Source: Clostridia bacterium
GTDB taxonomy: Bacteria; Bacillota; Clostridia; Oscillospirales; SIG627
DNA length: 42,690 bases
Direction: 5' to 3'
Assembly (NCBI GenBank): GCA_017439965.1
Contig: JAFSID010000006.1
Location: 1-42,690 of the forward strand
Shown here: positions 30,232-38,987 of the stretch, one piece after another
How the letters are laid out: each line of letters starts with the position of its first letter
Numbering within the stretch: the first letter of the stretch is position 1
Notes under the pieces: generated by a model
Told to the model about the DNA's origin: nothing
Databases searched by the model: none
What the model saw: only the letters and a program-made list of their open reading frames with translations
Made by a program: the position numbers and the translations under genes

Positions 30232-33200
30232 ATGCTTACGCTTATTTGTGCGCCGACGGGCTACGGAAAGACCCGTTATCTGTATGACAGAATTGCGGAA
30301 AAGCTTAATTCGGACTGTGATTCCCGAATGTACGTTATCGTTCCCGAGCAGGAGAGCGTAAAGAGTGAAAAGGCACTTCTTGAGCATTTCGGAAACTCTC
30401 TCAACGAGAGAGTTGAGATACTCAATTTTTCCCGTCTTGCCAACCGAGTCTTCCGAGAGGCAGGCGGTATTACCTATTCCTACGTTGACAACGGAGGCAA
30501 GGACCTTATCGCTGCTACGGTGCTCGAGGATGCAGGGGAGGAGCTTCCCGATTTCTTTAAGGGAGTGGACGACGAGAGCTTTATCACCTCTCTTCGCTCG
30601 GAGGCAGACCTTTTAAGGCTGGGCGGTATTACTGCCGATGACCTTGTTGAATTATCCCGAAGCGTTGATGAGAAGGAGGAGGACTCAGCCCGACTCGTCG
30701 GTAAAATGAAACAGCTTGCCACCTTCACGACTCTCTACGAGGGCGCTATAAAGGAAAGCGGTATTGACGCTCTCGACGACCTCGACCGTCTTTCCGATAC
30801 ACTCGACGATTACGATTTCTTTGATAACACCTACGTGTTCATTGACGGCTTTTACGATTTTACCTACCCCGAATACAGAATAATCGAACGGATGGTGCAT
30901 TATTCTAAAGGGGTATGGCTGACACTTCCGCTGGTTGAAAACGACCGTGAGAACGTATTCGTCCGTGGCAGTGATGCAAGAGCGAGACTTTACGAGCTTT
31001 GCGAGAGAATTGAAGAAGGCTGTGAAACGGTGTATCTTACCGAGCGTGTGAAAAAACAGTCGGAGCCTTTGTCACACCTTGCGACTTCTCTTATTTACGG
31101 TGTCGGAGGCAGGCTTGAGGCAGGGGAGTCGGTAACCCTTACCGCTTGCAAAACACCCTTTGACGAGTGCGTGCACGTTGCCCGTGAGATCGTAAGGCTT
31201 GTAAAGAACGGAGTACGCTTCCGTGACATTTCGGTCTGCTCGGGCAGTATTGCCGATTACGGCACAATGCTTGAGGACGTTTTTGAAAAGTACGGTATAC
31301 GTTATCTCAAGACCAATCACGATACTCTTATCTCAAAGCCTCTCGTTGACTTTCTCTTTTCGGCTCTTGATGCCGTGCAGTCGGGCTTTTATCTGCCGAG
31401 GGTCAGGAGATTTCTCGAAAGCTCTCTTATTCCTCTTCCGAGGGACAGACGCTTTCTGCTCTTGAATTACGTCACTGCGTGGAATATAAATTCTTCTCTT
31501 TGGCACTCGGAGTCAGATTGGGTTATGAATCCCCGTGGCTACGTCGGTGCTCTTAACGGCAATGACGCGCGCGAGCTGGATGAGGTCAATCGTGCAAGGC
31601 GTGTGCTTGCGCCTATTCTTCTGCGCCTTGAACAAGGACTTAAGGCTAAAACCGTTACCGAAAAGGTTTCTGCAATATGGAGCTTTTTTGAGGATTGCAA
31701 GGTTAAAGAGACTCTCGTCAAGCGCTCCGACAATCTTATGAACGAGTCGGAATTTACAAGAGCGAGAGACGAGGCAGCCGTATGGAATCTGACGGTGGGG
31801 GCACTCGATAAGCTGACCGCCTCCATTGGTGACAGAGCCGTCGGGCTTGACCGCTTTATAAAGTATATGCGGATAGTATTCCGTGATTCCGCCTTCGGAC
31901 GAATCCCGTCAAGTCTTGACGAGGTTGAGGTTGGAGACGTTGGCTTTTTAAGAAACGGTGAGGTTAAGCACACCTTTCTTATGGGCTTTAACGAGGGCTC
32001 CTTTCCTTCAAGCAAGGTGAGAAACGGAGTCTTTACCGAGAATGAGAGGCGAGTGCTTGAGCGCTTTAACGATTATTTCAAATCGGATTCTCAGGAGATG
32101 AAGCTGTATAACGAGGTTTTCGACCTTCTCGTTGCCGTATCCTCTCCGAGTGATGCCCTGCACCTCGTTTATCACACCTCTTCTCAAGGCTCGTCCGATG
32201 ACAGAATATCCTTCTTTTTGCCGATGATTACCTCGGCACTTGAGATATATTCGGATACCTATGACCCGTCAAGCGCCTTTCCCGTTTGCCGTGAGGAGCT
32301 TTGTGAATGGGTTATTGCAAACCGTGATGCCGATAATATAGGTGAGGTCTTGGACAGTATAAGAACAAACGACTCAGAGCTTGCCGATACGCTTGAGGGT
32401 CGTATTGCTCAAAAAGGCTTTTCCTCTGACGCCCTCGTTTTTCAAAAGCCCGAGGAGGTCTTTTCAAACAGGCTTTCAATGTCACAGTCAAGGCTTGATA
32501 CCTATTCACGCTGTCCCTTTTCGTTCTATTCAAATTACCTGCTTGAGCTTCGCACACATCGTAGAGCGGAGTTTAAGGCTGCCGAAAGCGGTTCACTCGT
32601 TCATAAGGTGCTTGAGGAGGTCATCGCCCGTATTATGAGCAACGGACGAGGCTTTAAGGGGACTGACTCAGAGGAGGTTAAGGCTTTGGCGCTTGAGTCT
32701 GCCGAAAACCACCTGAAGCTTACGGCTCCCGAAATTTCCGACAAGTCGAAGCGCTTTGCTTATCTTATAAAGAGGCTTACCTCCTTCGTGCTTTACGTTA
32801 TAGAGAATATGCGCGAGGAGTTTGAAAATTCCGATTTTGAGCCTAAGCTTTTCGAGGAAAAAATGGAGGAGGGCGGAAAAATACCTCCTTACAGCGTGAC
32901 TCTTCCCGATGGCTCAAGCCTTGTTTTCGGAGGCTGTGTTGACCGAGTTGATTGCTATGAGGAAAACGGACATACCTATCTGCGAGTCGTTGATTATAAG
33001 ACGAAGATAGGCGGTAAGAAGTTCGACCTCAACGATGTTATAAACGGTATTAATCTCCAGCTTCTCGTTTATCTCTTTGCCGTATGGCAGAAGGGGGGAG
33101 AGCTTGAAACATCTCCTGCGGGAATTATGTATATGCCTGCCTCAAGACCGATGGTCAAGCTTGCAACGGCTGACGGTGTTGAGGAGGAAAAGGAGCTTCG

Positions 33201-33558
33201 TGACGATAATATGAAGCGCTCGGGTCTCTTTCTTCTCGATGAGGAGGTGCTTGAGGCAATGGAGCACGGTCTTGAGGGGCGAGTTATTCCGATCAAGCGT
33301 AAAAAGGACGGCGAGCTTTCCGCTCAGGCTACCCTTGCTACTCTCGAACAATTCGGAGCTCTTAAGAGATATACCGATAAGGTCTTTATCCGTCTTGCCG
33401 AAAAGCTTAAGGGCGGTCACGTTGAGGCTGAGCCTCTTTGCTCAAGCTCGATTGATAGCTGTAAATGGTGCGACTTCAAGGCGTTTTGTCGCTATGAGGG
33501 CGAGGGGCGTGAGTATATCAAGCACAAATCTCCTTGGACAGAAATTGAGGAAAATTGA
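30232..33558 (+). CDS. addB: ATP-dependent helicase/nuclease AddB-type subunit
   Basis: A 1108-residue AddB. Walker A is CAPTGYGKT near the N-terminus; the nuclease domain has GCVDRVDCYEENG...LRVVDYKT with the catalytic Asp and Lys, and the iron-sulfur staple is formed by Cys in YSRCPFSFY and three Cys in SCKWCDFKAFC, the AddB hallmark. With AddA it resects double-strand ends and loads RecA at Chi sites. ATG 30232 follows AAGGAG; an in-frame start 45 bases upstream is less likely. addA normally follows addB directly, but here a repeat element and a convergent gene follow. Confidence 0.93.
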   Translation: MLTLICAPTGYGKTRYLYDRIAEKLNSDCDSRMYVIVPEQESVKSEKALLEHFGNSLNERVEILNFSRLANRVFREAGGITYSYVDNGGKDLIAATVLEDAGEELPDFFKGVDDESFITSLRSEADLLRLGGITADDLVELSRSVDEKEEDSARLVGKMKQLATFTTLYEGAIKESGIDALDDLDRLSDTLDDYDFFDNTYVFIDGFYDFTYPEYRIIERMVHYSKGVWLTLPLVENDRENVFVRGSDARARLYELCERIEEGCETVYLTERVKKQSEPLSHLATSLIYGVGGRLEAGESVTLTACKTPFDECVHVAREIVRLVKNGVRFRDISVCSGSIADYGTMLEDVFEKYGIRYLKTNHDTLISKPLVDFLFSALDAVQSGFYLPRVRRFLESSLIPLPRDRRFLLLNYVTAWNINSSLWHSESDWVMNPRGYVGALNGNDARELDEVNRARRVLAPILLRLEQGLKAKTVTEKVSAIWSFFEDCKVKETLVKRSDNLMNESEFTRARDEAAVWNLTVGALDKLTASIGDRAVGLDRFIKYMRIVFRDSAFGRIPSSLDEVEVGDVGFLRNGEVKHTFLMGFNEGSFPSSKVRNGVFTENERRVLERFNDYFKSDSQEMKLYNEVFDLLVAVSSPSDALHLVYHTSSQGSSDDRISFFLPMITSALEIYSDTYDPSSAFPVCREELCEWVIANRDADNIGEVLDSIRTNDSELADTLEGRIAQKGFSSDALVFQKPEEVFSNRLSMSQSRLDTYSRCPFSFYSNYLLELRTHRRAEFKAAESGSLVHKVLEEVIARIMSNGRGFKGTDSEEVKALALESAENHLKLTAPEISDKSKRFAYLIKRLTSFVLYVIENMREEFENSDFEPKLFEEKMEEGGKIPPYSVTLPDGSSLVFGGCVDRVDCYEENGHTYLRVVDYKTKIGGKKFDLNDVINGINLQLLVYLFAVWQKGGELETSPAGIMYMPASRPMVKLATADGVEEEKELRDDNMKRSGLFLLDEEVLEAMEHGLEGRVIPIKRKKDGELSAQATLATLEQFGALKRYTDKVFIRLAEKLKGGHVEAEPLCSSSIDSCKWCDFKAFCRYEGEGREYIKHKSPWTEIEEN

Positions 33559-33966
33559 AAATTATGGATGAAAGCGGACTGGAGTCCGCTTTCTTGATTT
33601 TAGTGGATTTCTTCTTTGTATATATTTGCGTTGCGTGAAAAACAAATATGGACTATATATAGTCCATACAGATAAAAAACAATTTAGGGTTATATATAGA
33701 CCTAATCCAAAAAATAATTTAGGGCTATATATAGACCCAACCTAAAAAACAGTTCAGGTTCATATATAGCCCTAATCTATGTATTTATAATTTTTTGAAA
33801 ACCGCTCGCGGTTTTCTTCCTTAACGTTTCCCATTTGGGGAACACATCATTTGACAGTAGGTCAAACATCATTCATCATTTGCGAAGCAAACATCATTTT
33901 CTTTGCGTTTCACAAAGTGAAACGCAAAGAAAATTTCACTGCCTTCGGCACAAGCAGAAGACAAAG
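33559..33966 (+). repeat. Mosaic intergenic element C
   Basis: About 400 bases without a gene. After the head hairpin come a perfect palindrome GGACTATATATAGTCC (33650-33665) and three related ones (33686-33703, 33721-33738, 33755-33772) spaced by about 35 bases, then GAAAACCG-CTCG-CGGTTTTC (33797-33816), the phrase TTCCTTAACGTTTC, and hairpins joined by CATCATT: TTTGC-GAA-GCAAA and TTCTTTGCGTTTCAC-AAA-GTGAAACGCAAAGAA among them. The second half matches element A read on the opposite strand. Confidence 0.75.
33570..33598 (+). terminator. Terminator of addB and head of element C
   Basis: GAAAGCGGACT-GG-AGTCCGCTTTC followed by TTGATTTT, 12 bases after the stop. Confidence 0.85.
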
Positions 33967-33994
33967 AAAGGCAGAGCCTTCCGACTCTGCCTTT
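33967..33994 (-). terminator. Terminator after the P-type-ATPase-like gene
   Basis: AAAGGCAGAG pairs with CTCTGCCTTT; on the minus strand it is followed by CTTTGTCTTC, a weak U-rich tail. It lies six bases after the stop. Confidence 0.6.
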
Positions 33995-33999
33995 GAGTA

Positions 34000-36261
34000 T
34001 TATTGGAATAAAGACGTTCCGAGAATTGGTAATGACCAGATAAGCTGATAGATAAGCACCGTAATCGGCGTTATCTTCTCGTGTGCGTTTGCGTTGAGCA
34101 TACAAGCGATAAGTATGATTACCGAGAGCACGATCGTTGCAAAGCGCGCAAGGTTATTAAGGTTGATAATGTGACGGCACTTGTCACACCAAGCAAACGT
34201 GCGGAGAAGCGATGGTACCGACTTGTTTGAAACGATGGGAGAAGATGCCTCAACCGACGTTTCACAAGCGGTGATGTATTCAGCCTGATTGAGCTTGCTT
34301 ACGACGATGGGGTAGTTATCGTCTCGGAGCATTCTCGTCATATAGCCCGTGTCGAGATTGGGGTCACAGCTCTTGATGACCATAAAAATACCTGCGTCGT
34401 AGAACTTATCCAAAATTGCCTTGAAGTTTCTTCCGAGAGAATATTTTATGTAGAACTTTGCCGAAAGCTCGTTCTCGGTGAGCATATACATTATTCTTCC
34501 ACCCGATGCCTCGAACATTGTATCGACGGGATCCTCGGGACAAACAACGCCGAGTGACCTCACTGCCGATTTCGTTCCGAAAAGCACGTTTTTGTCGTCG
34601 ATTACTGCGGCAATTGATGCGGGGAGTATTTCAAGTATTTCATCGTCCTCCGAAAGACCCGATGAGCCCGAGTCAATTATTGCTCGGTTAAACACGTCCT
34701 TGAGAGGTCCTCCGACAAGGCTGAAGACTCTTGATGCCGTGAGAATTGCCGTGTCCATACGCTCCTCTCCGAAGGGGACTACCGTGGAAAGCAGGATGCC
34801 CTTTGCGTTAAACGCATCGGTGTCCTTGAAGGAGATAACGCTTGCCGATGAGCAAGTGTCGAGCGAGGACTCTCCGATTACCGTGCTTCCTGAGTGTGAA
34901 AGTCTTAGAATGCCCTTGAGAAAGGGGAGAGATACAGATAGCACGGAAAAAACGGGAGTGGATATCACAAGTGCAAGAACGAGGTTGTCAAGCGTTCTAC
35001 CAAAGGTGGGATTGCCCGACATTATATTTGCGATAACGGCAAATATTACCGAGGTAAAAACGATAAGCGGAAGGATTACCTTATACACGTCGCCAAAGCT
35101 TGACTCCTCGCGACTTTTTGCGATGAAGCCCTTTACGAAGCTCGTCTTACCGAGTGAGTAGAGGTAAGGCTCCTCGGGGAGATACTGCTCAAACGCGGTG
35201 TATTCCTCGGCGGACTCGTCAAGTGTGTTTGCAACGAACTTCTGAGTATCGGCTGACGTAACGCGGAAGGAAACGCCCTCGCGTCTTATATCAAGGTAGC
35301 TTGCAACAGCGCAGATAAAGGCGGAAAGCGCCGCAACCGATGAGAAAAGCACCGTGCTGTCACTTGCCATATCGAAGATGAGGTGCAAAAGTATCTGCGT
35401 TGCGCAAACGCATTCGAGAAGGAATGCCACGCTGTACTTGTTGGGCTTTCGGGTGAAGAGCGCCTTTGCGCCGTTTAAAAATACCTTGTAGGTACAAGCG
35501 CCTGCAAAAACGAGGCACTGAAGGTCAAAAAGTAAATATAGGATTCCGTATTTGCCCTGAGTCAGCCATTCGGGATGAAGGACTCCGGGAGACTCGTGAA
35601 GGAATAAAAGCACCGTGAAAATGAGTCCTAAAAAGGCTGAGGCAAGAGCGTTTCTTGAGCGTCTCTTGTAGTTTGCAATAAACTCCTCTCTCTGCTCGGG
35701 AGAGGTGTATTCCTCCTCAACGGTTTTTTTCTTGACCTCGTCGTCGTAATCCTCGTCATCGTCATCGTCGTCATCGACGTCAATGCTTGTGAAGATTTTA
35801 TCCAGCGAGGGAGACTCGGTATCGTATTCGTCGTCTTCTCCGTCAAGCTCTACGGGCTTCTTTTTTTTCTTGGATTTTTTCTTTGCAAGGTCGAGATAAG
35901 GCTTGAGACTTTCGTCCTCGTCCTTCTCAATTTCGGGAGAAGGCTCCTCAAGAGGAATCTCCTTCAGCTTTTCGGAAAAGGATTTTTCTTTTTCCGTCTT
36001 CTTTTCTTTTTTCTTATCCTTGTCCTTTTTCTTGTCCTTCTTTTTTGTATATCCGTCTCCGAAAAGCTCGGAAAGACCGTCCTCCATATCAACGTCACTG
36101 GACTTGAATACCTTGGTTGAGTCCTCTCCGGTAAAGAAGGCACCTTGAGACTCTTCATCGGGAATCTCGTTTTCAAGCTCTACGTCTTCAAGCATAGGCG
36201 CCTTGTCCTCAATGGGAGCAGGTTTTCGGAGAGTGCCGTTTTTTATCCGATATTTTGACAT
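34000..36261 (-). CDS. Degenerate P-type-ATPase-like membrane protein with acidic/lysine-rich N-terminal region
   Basis: 753 residues. Residues 1 to about 200 are low-complexity: KKKDKKKDKDKKKEKK, EKDEDESL, KKKSKKKKK and a run of seven Asp. Then come four helices, a soluble stretch of about 70 residues, two helices (VILPLIVFTSVIFAVIANI and LVLALVISTPVFSVLSVSLPF), a soluble region of about 260 residues and two final helices, the 4+2+2 layout of P1B ATPases. Landmarks are recognisable but broken: VISTP for the SCP motif, SVISFKDTD where VVLDKTGT is expected, and DAGIFMVIKSCDPN where SGKEVIMLTGDN lies in CopA; GDGINDAP and TGES are absent. It cannot form the phospho-aspartate. It follows rlmB by 13 bases. 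Role unknown. Confidence 0.7.
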   Translation of the reverse strand: MSKYRIKNGTLRKPAPIEDKAPMLEDVELENEIPDEESQGAFFTGEDSTKVFKSSDVDMEDGLSELFGDGYTKKKDKKKDKDKKKEKKTEKEKSFSEKLKEIPLEEPSPEIEKDEDESLKPYLDLAKKKSKKKKKPVELDGEDDEYDTESPSLDKIFTSIDVDDDDDDDEDYDDEVKKKTVEEEYTSPEQREEFIANYKRRSRNALASAFLGLIFTVLLFLHESPGVLHPEWLTQGKYGILYLLFDLQCLVFAGACTYKVFLNGAKALFTRKPNKYSVAFLLECVCATQILLHLIFDMASDSTVLFSSVAALSAFICAVASYLDIRREGVSFRVTSADTQKFVANTLDESAEEYTAFEQYLPEEPYLYSLGKTSFVKGFIAKSREESSFGDVYKVILPLIVFTSVIFAVIANIMSGNPTFGRTLDNLVLALVISTPVFSVLSVSLPFLKGILRLSHSGSTVIGESSLDTCSSASVISFKDTDAFNAKGILLSTVVPFGEERMDTAILTASRVFSLVGGPLKDVFNRAIIDSGSSGLSEDDEILEILPASIAAVIDDKNVLFGTKSAVRSLGVVCPEDPVDTMFEASGGRIMYMLTENELSAKFYIKYSLGRNFKAILDKFYDAGIFMVIKSCDPNLDTGYMTRMLRDDNYPIVVSKLNQAEYITACETSVEASSPIVSNKSVPSLLRTFAWCDKCRHIINLNNLARFATIVLSVIILIACMLNANAHEKITPITVLIYQLIWSLPILGTSLFQ

Positions 36262-36274
36262 TTCAAATATCCTT

Positions 36275-37078
36275 TCACTTCTTTATTCTTCTTGAACGTG
36301 CCGCCTCAAAAAGTATGATTGCCGCGGCGCAGGAAACGTTGAGAGAATTGACTCTGCCGAGCATCGGTATGGACGCTATAAAATCACAGTTGCGTCTCAC
36401 GAGGTCGGATATACCTTCGCCCTCACTTCCGAGCACCACCGCAAGCGGCATATCGAAGTCTATCTCGTCGTAAAGCTGACCGTCAGCCTCACATCCGACG
36501 ACCCATAAGCCCTCCTCCTTAAGCTCCTTGATAGCGGCGGTGAGATTCGTCACCTTTGCTATCGGCATATGCTCGACTGCGCCTGCCGAGGACCTTGAAA
36601 CAACGGGGGATAGGGGAGCGGAATGACGCTTGGGGAGAATAACTCCGTGAACGCCCGCACCGTCGGCGCATCGAATGAGCGCTCCGAGATTGTGAGGGTC
36701 GTTGATTCCGTCCGCAATTACGATGAAGGGCTTTTCGCCCTTCTCTCGCGCGATGGCGAGAATGTCGGCAATTTCCACGTAATCCTTTTCGGCTGCAAGC
36801 GCTACGACGCCCTGATGCATAATACCGCAGGAGAGCTCGTCAAGCTTTTCGTGCTTGACCTCGATTATGGGCACACCTCTTGAGCGTGCCTCACCCTGAA
36901 TTACAAGGAGTGCGCCCTCAAGCTCTTTTTTTACGAATATTTTATCCACGCTTCTTCCCGAGCGTAAAAGCTCGAGCACGGCGTTGCGTCCGCAAACGAC
37001 GTTAGCGGAGATTTCCGTTTCGGCGTTGAACTGCTTTTCTTTATTGAATGATTTGTTTTTATACGTTTTTTCGTTCAT
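36275..37078 (-). CDS. rlmB: 23S rRNA/tRNA 2'-O-methyltransferase, RlmB (TrmH) family
   Basis: A 267-residue SPOUT methyltransferase. A substrate-binding domain starts VVCGRNAVLELL and the knotted SAM domain has ADGINDPHNLGALIRCADGAG, AVVLGSEGEGIS and the C-terminal IPMLGRVNSLNVSCAAAIILFE. RlmB methylates G2251 of 23S rRNA in E. coli. The ATG at 37078 follows AGAGGT; the in-frame extension to 37213 runs through promoter sequence and is rejected. Its placement near sigH recalls the yacO-yacP-sigH order of Bacillus. Confidence 0.92.
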   Translation of the reverse strand: MNEKTYKNKSFNKEKQFNAETEISANVVCGRNAVLELLRSGRSVDKIFVKKELEGALLVIQGEARSRGVPIIEVKHEKLDELSCGIMHQGVVALAAEKDYVEIADILAIAREKGEKPFIVIADGINDPHNLGALIRCADGAGVHGVILPKRHSAPLSPVVSRSSAGAVEHMPIAKVTNLTAAIKELKEEGLWVVGCEADGQLYDEIDFDMPLAVVLGSEGEGISDLVRRNCDFIASIPMLGRVNSLNVSCAAAIILFEAARSRRIKK

Positions 37079-37097
37079 GTTAATACCTCTTTTGAAC

Positions 37098-37126
37098 AGT
37101 ATAACATAAAAAGAAAAATTTGTACA
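37098..37126 (-). promoter_or_regulatory. Promoter of rlmB and the P-type-ATPase-like gene
   Basis: Minus strand TGTACA (37126-37121), 17-base spacer, TATACT (37103-37098), 20 bases before the ATG. Confidence 0.55.
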
Positions 37127-37171
37127 GATTTTTATCGAATTTTCCAAAAAAATTATATATTTTTGCAAGTA

Positions 37172-37201
37172 AAAAGGTATGGCGATAAAGCCATACCTTT
37201 T
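37172..37201 (-). terminator. Terminator of the zinc-ribbon gene
   Basis: AAAAGGTATGGC pairs with GCCATACCTTTT around GATAAA; on the minus strand the stem ends in a T-run. Confidence 0.85.
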
Positions 37202-37233
37202 ATAATTACTCACTGAAAGAATAATGTATAGGA

Positions 37234-37518
37234 TTATTCACCCTGCTGTTCCTTCATCTCAGCGTAGCACTTGCTGCAATAAACAGGGCGATCGTTGCTG
37301 GGCTCAAAGGGAAGCTTAGCCTCTCCACCGCAATTAGCGCAAACTGCTGTGAATAATTCTCTGTTAGCTCTTCCGTTAGCCTTCTTAGCGTCACGGCAAG
37401 CCTTACAGGTCTTGGGCTCGTTTACGAGTCCTTTTTCAGCGTAGAATTCCTGCTCACCTGCGGTGAAAGTGAATTCCTGGTTGCAAACCTTGCAAACCAA
37501 TGTCTTGTCTTCGTACAT
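37234..37518 (-). CDS. Zinc-ribbon protein with four CxxC motifs
   Basis: A 94-residue protein with CKVC (about 9-12), CKAC (about 36-39), CANC (about 57-60) and CSKC (about 77-80), forming two zinc ribbons; the second is of the type annotated as CxxC-x(n)-CxxC zinc-binding in Clostridia. Function unknown; nucleic-acid binding is likely. The ATG at 37518 follows GAGAGG; the in-frame extension upstream lies in the structured leader. It sits between sigH and rlmB. Confidence 0.8.
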   Translation of the reverse strand: MYEDKTLVCKVCNQEFTFTAGEQEFYAEKGLVNEPKTCKACRDAKKANGRANRELFTAVCANCGGEAKLPFEPSNDRPVYCSKCYAEMKEQQGE

Positions 37519-37648
37519 CTTTTTACCTCTCCGGTTAAATAAATTTATGCGCCTCACGGCAAGTCCGCGATCGGATTTTCACCGACATCACAAACGTGCT
37601 TTGCTTAAGCTACGCGGACATATTGGCTGACAGTTAAAACTGCATCAA
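37519..37648 (-). promoter_or_regulatory. Structured leader of the zinc-ribbon gene
   Basis: On the minus strand GTCCGCG pairs with CGCGGAC and encloses a GTCGG-TGAAAA-TCCGAT hairpin and a GCTTAAGC segment; then a GCC-GTGA-GGC hairpin precedes the GAGAGG ribosome binding site. The fold is compact and reminiscent of a riboswitch aptamer, but I cannot assign a class; the GGTGAAAATCC string recalls FMN and cobalamin aptamers, whose other conserved parts are missing. Confidence 0.4.
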
Positions 37649-38224
37649 TTACTTGATGAATTTTTTCAGCTTGCCTCTGATACGCTGAATGGCGTTATCG
37701 ACAGATTTCGGAGTCGTCGAAAGAAGTCTTGCTATGACCTCGTAGGACGTACCCTTGAGAAAGAGCTTGAACACGTCTCTTTCGTAAGAGGAAAGGGAGG
37801 TGTCGATTTCTTCCATGATCAAGCGGAGATTTTCCTTTTCTAAAAGGAGCTTCTCAGGTTCTGTACGTGAATCAGGACACTGCTCTGCCACTGCCTCTTC
37901 AAAGGAGAAGGAGGAGCGGACAGGTTCGTTTTTTTTGCTGAAATAATCTCTGAGTGACGAGTAGATGCTATGTCTTATGCAAACCGTTGCATATGTTGGA
38001 AAGGATGCGCCCTTGGTAGCGTCAAAGGTGAGTGCCGCACGGTACAGACCGATAAGCCCCTCCTGATACAGATCCTCACGCTGACTTGCATCAACGTCGG
38101 ACACCGAGGCGATATCCCGTATTATTCCGTCAAACCTTGCTGAAAGCTCGAAAAAGGCTTTTTGGTTACCACCTGCAATTTCCCTCACAAGTGAGTCGTT
38201 ATCGTAGCTGGTATATGACGGCAT
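37649..38224 (-). CDS. sigH: Sigma-70 family factor, SigH (Spo0H)-like
   Basis: A 191-residue sigma factor with region 2 (REDLYQEGLIGLYRAALTFDATKGASFPTYATVCIRHSI) and a region 4 helix-turn-helix (TSYEVIARLLSTTPKSVDNAIQRIRGKLKK). The shape and the nearby rlmB fit SigH, which in Bacillus drives the start of sporulation; in Bacillus it lies downstream of yacO (rlmB) and yacP. The ATG at 38224, six bases after GGAG, is preferred to the upstream one at 38236. Confidence 0.85.
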   Translation of the reverse strand: MPSYTSYDNDSLVREIAGGNQKAFFELSARFDGIIRDIASVSDVDASQREDLYQEGLIGLYRAALTFDATKGASFPTYATVCIRHSIYSSLRDYFSKKNEPVRSSFSFEEAVAEQCPDSRTEPEKLLLEKENLRLIMEEIDTSLSSYERDVFKLFLKGTSYEVIARLLSTTPKSVDNAIQRIRGKLKKFIK

Positions 38225-38256
38225 AAAATACTCCAAAAATACAATTCGTTAACGAC

Positions 38257-38284
38257 AGTATAACATATTTTTGTAACTTGTCAA
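38257..38284 (-). promoter_or_regulatory. Promoter of sigH
   Basis: Minus strand TTGACA (38284-38279), 16-base spacer, TATACT (38262-38257), 32 bases before the ATG. Confidence 0.75.
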
Positions 38285-38363
38285 TAGTTTTTGAACAAAA
38301 AATTTAAGTTTTTTTAACATTTCTGTAAAAAATAAAATATTATGTCGATTTTTTTTGTACATA

Positions 38364-38392
38364 TTGCATTAATCTACAATTTGTGATACAAT
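38364..38392 (+). promoter_or_regulatory. Promoter of the DUF4364 gene
   Basis: TTGCAT (38364-38369), 17-base spacer, TACAAT (38387-38392), followed by AAAGGAGG and the ATG. Confidence 0.7.
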
Positions 38393-38420
38393 AATAACAG
38401 TATAAAAGGAGGTACACGCT

Positions 38421-38987
38421 ATGCCTTATAAATCCGTCATCGTCGATAAGACTGACATTAAAGTATACATTTTATATATCTTCCGCCTCTTGAAGAATCT
38501 CGGACAGAGTGTGACCTTCGAGCTTATTTCCGAGGTCGTATCCTGGGAGGGCGCGGTCAACTATTTTGACTTCACCGAGAACTTTTCCTACCTCGTTGAA
38601 AACGGCTCTATCTTTGAGGACCTTGAGAGCGGTAAGGACGTTTACGATATATCCGACAAGGGTATGATGATTATTGATACTATGGAAAAGAGTCTTATCG
38701 CAAGCGTGCGTGACAGTGCTATGCGCTCGATTATGCGTTACTTCTCCTTTAAGAAGGATTCAAGCCTTTACCTTAACGAAATCGTTGAGGAGGATAACGG
38801 CTGGAGAATAAAATGCTTCTTGAAGAGCGGAGGCCGCGTTATCGTTGACTCCAGCATCTTTTCCGAAAACCGCGCGTATATTGATAAGATTGCCTTTAAT
38901 TTTGAGCAGAATGCCGAGAAGATTATTGACGGTATCGTCGGATTTATGACGGGAGATATCGACTTCTTCTTCAAGGATTCAAAATAA
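38421..38987 (+). CDS. DUF4364 family protein
   Basis: A 188-residue cytosolic protein of the DUF4364 family, found across Clostridia. The N-terminal half (DIKVYILYIFRLLKNLGQSVTFELISEVV...FTENFSYLVENGSI) looks like a winged helix, and the rest alternates strands and helices (GWRIKCFLKSGGRVIVDSSIF). No catalytic motif is seen; a transcriptional or regulatory role is inferred. Its 3' end overlaps the convergent spoIIP by 17 bases. Confidence 0.82.
   Translation: MPYKSVIVDKTDIKVYILYIFRLLKNLGQSVTFELISEVVSWEGAVNYFDFTENFSYLVENGSIFEDLESGKDVYDISDKGMMIIDTMEKSLIASVRDSAMRSIMRYFSFKKDSSLYLNEIVEEDNGWRIKCFLKSGGRVIVDSSIFSENRAYIDKIAFNFEQNAEKIIDGIVGFMTGDIDFFFKDSK

Noticed and set aside
37519..37648. FMN or cobalamin riboswitch
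   Set aside because: GGTGAAAATCC resembles part of both, but the remaining conserved blocks (GACCGGCGG for FMN; the B12 box and GCCACTG for cobalamin) are missing.
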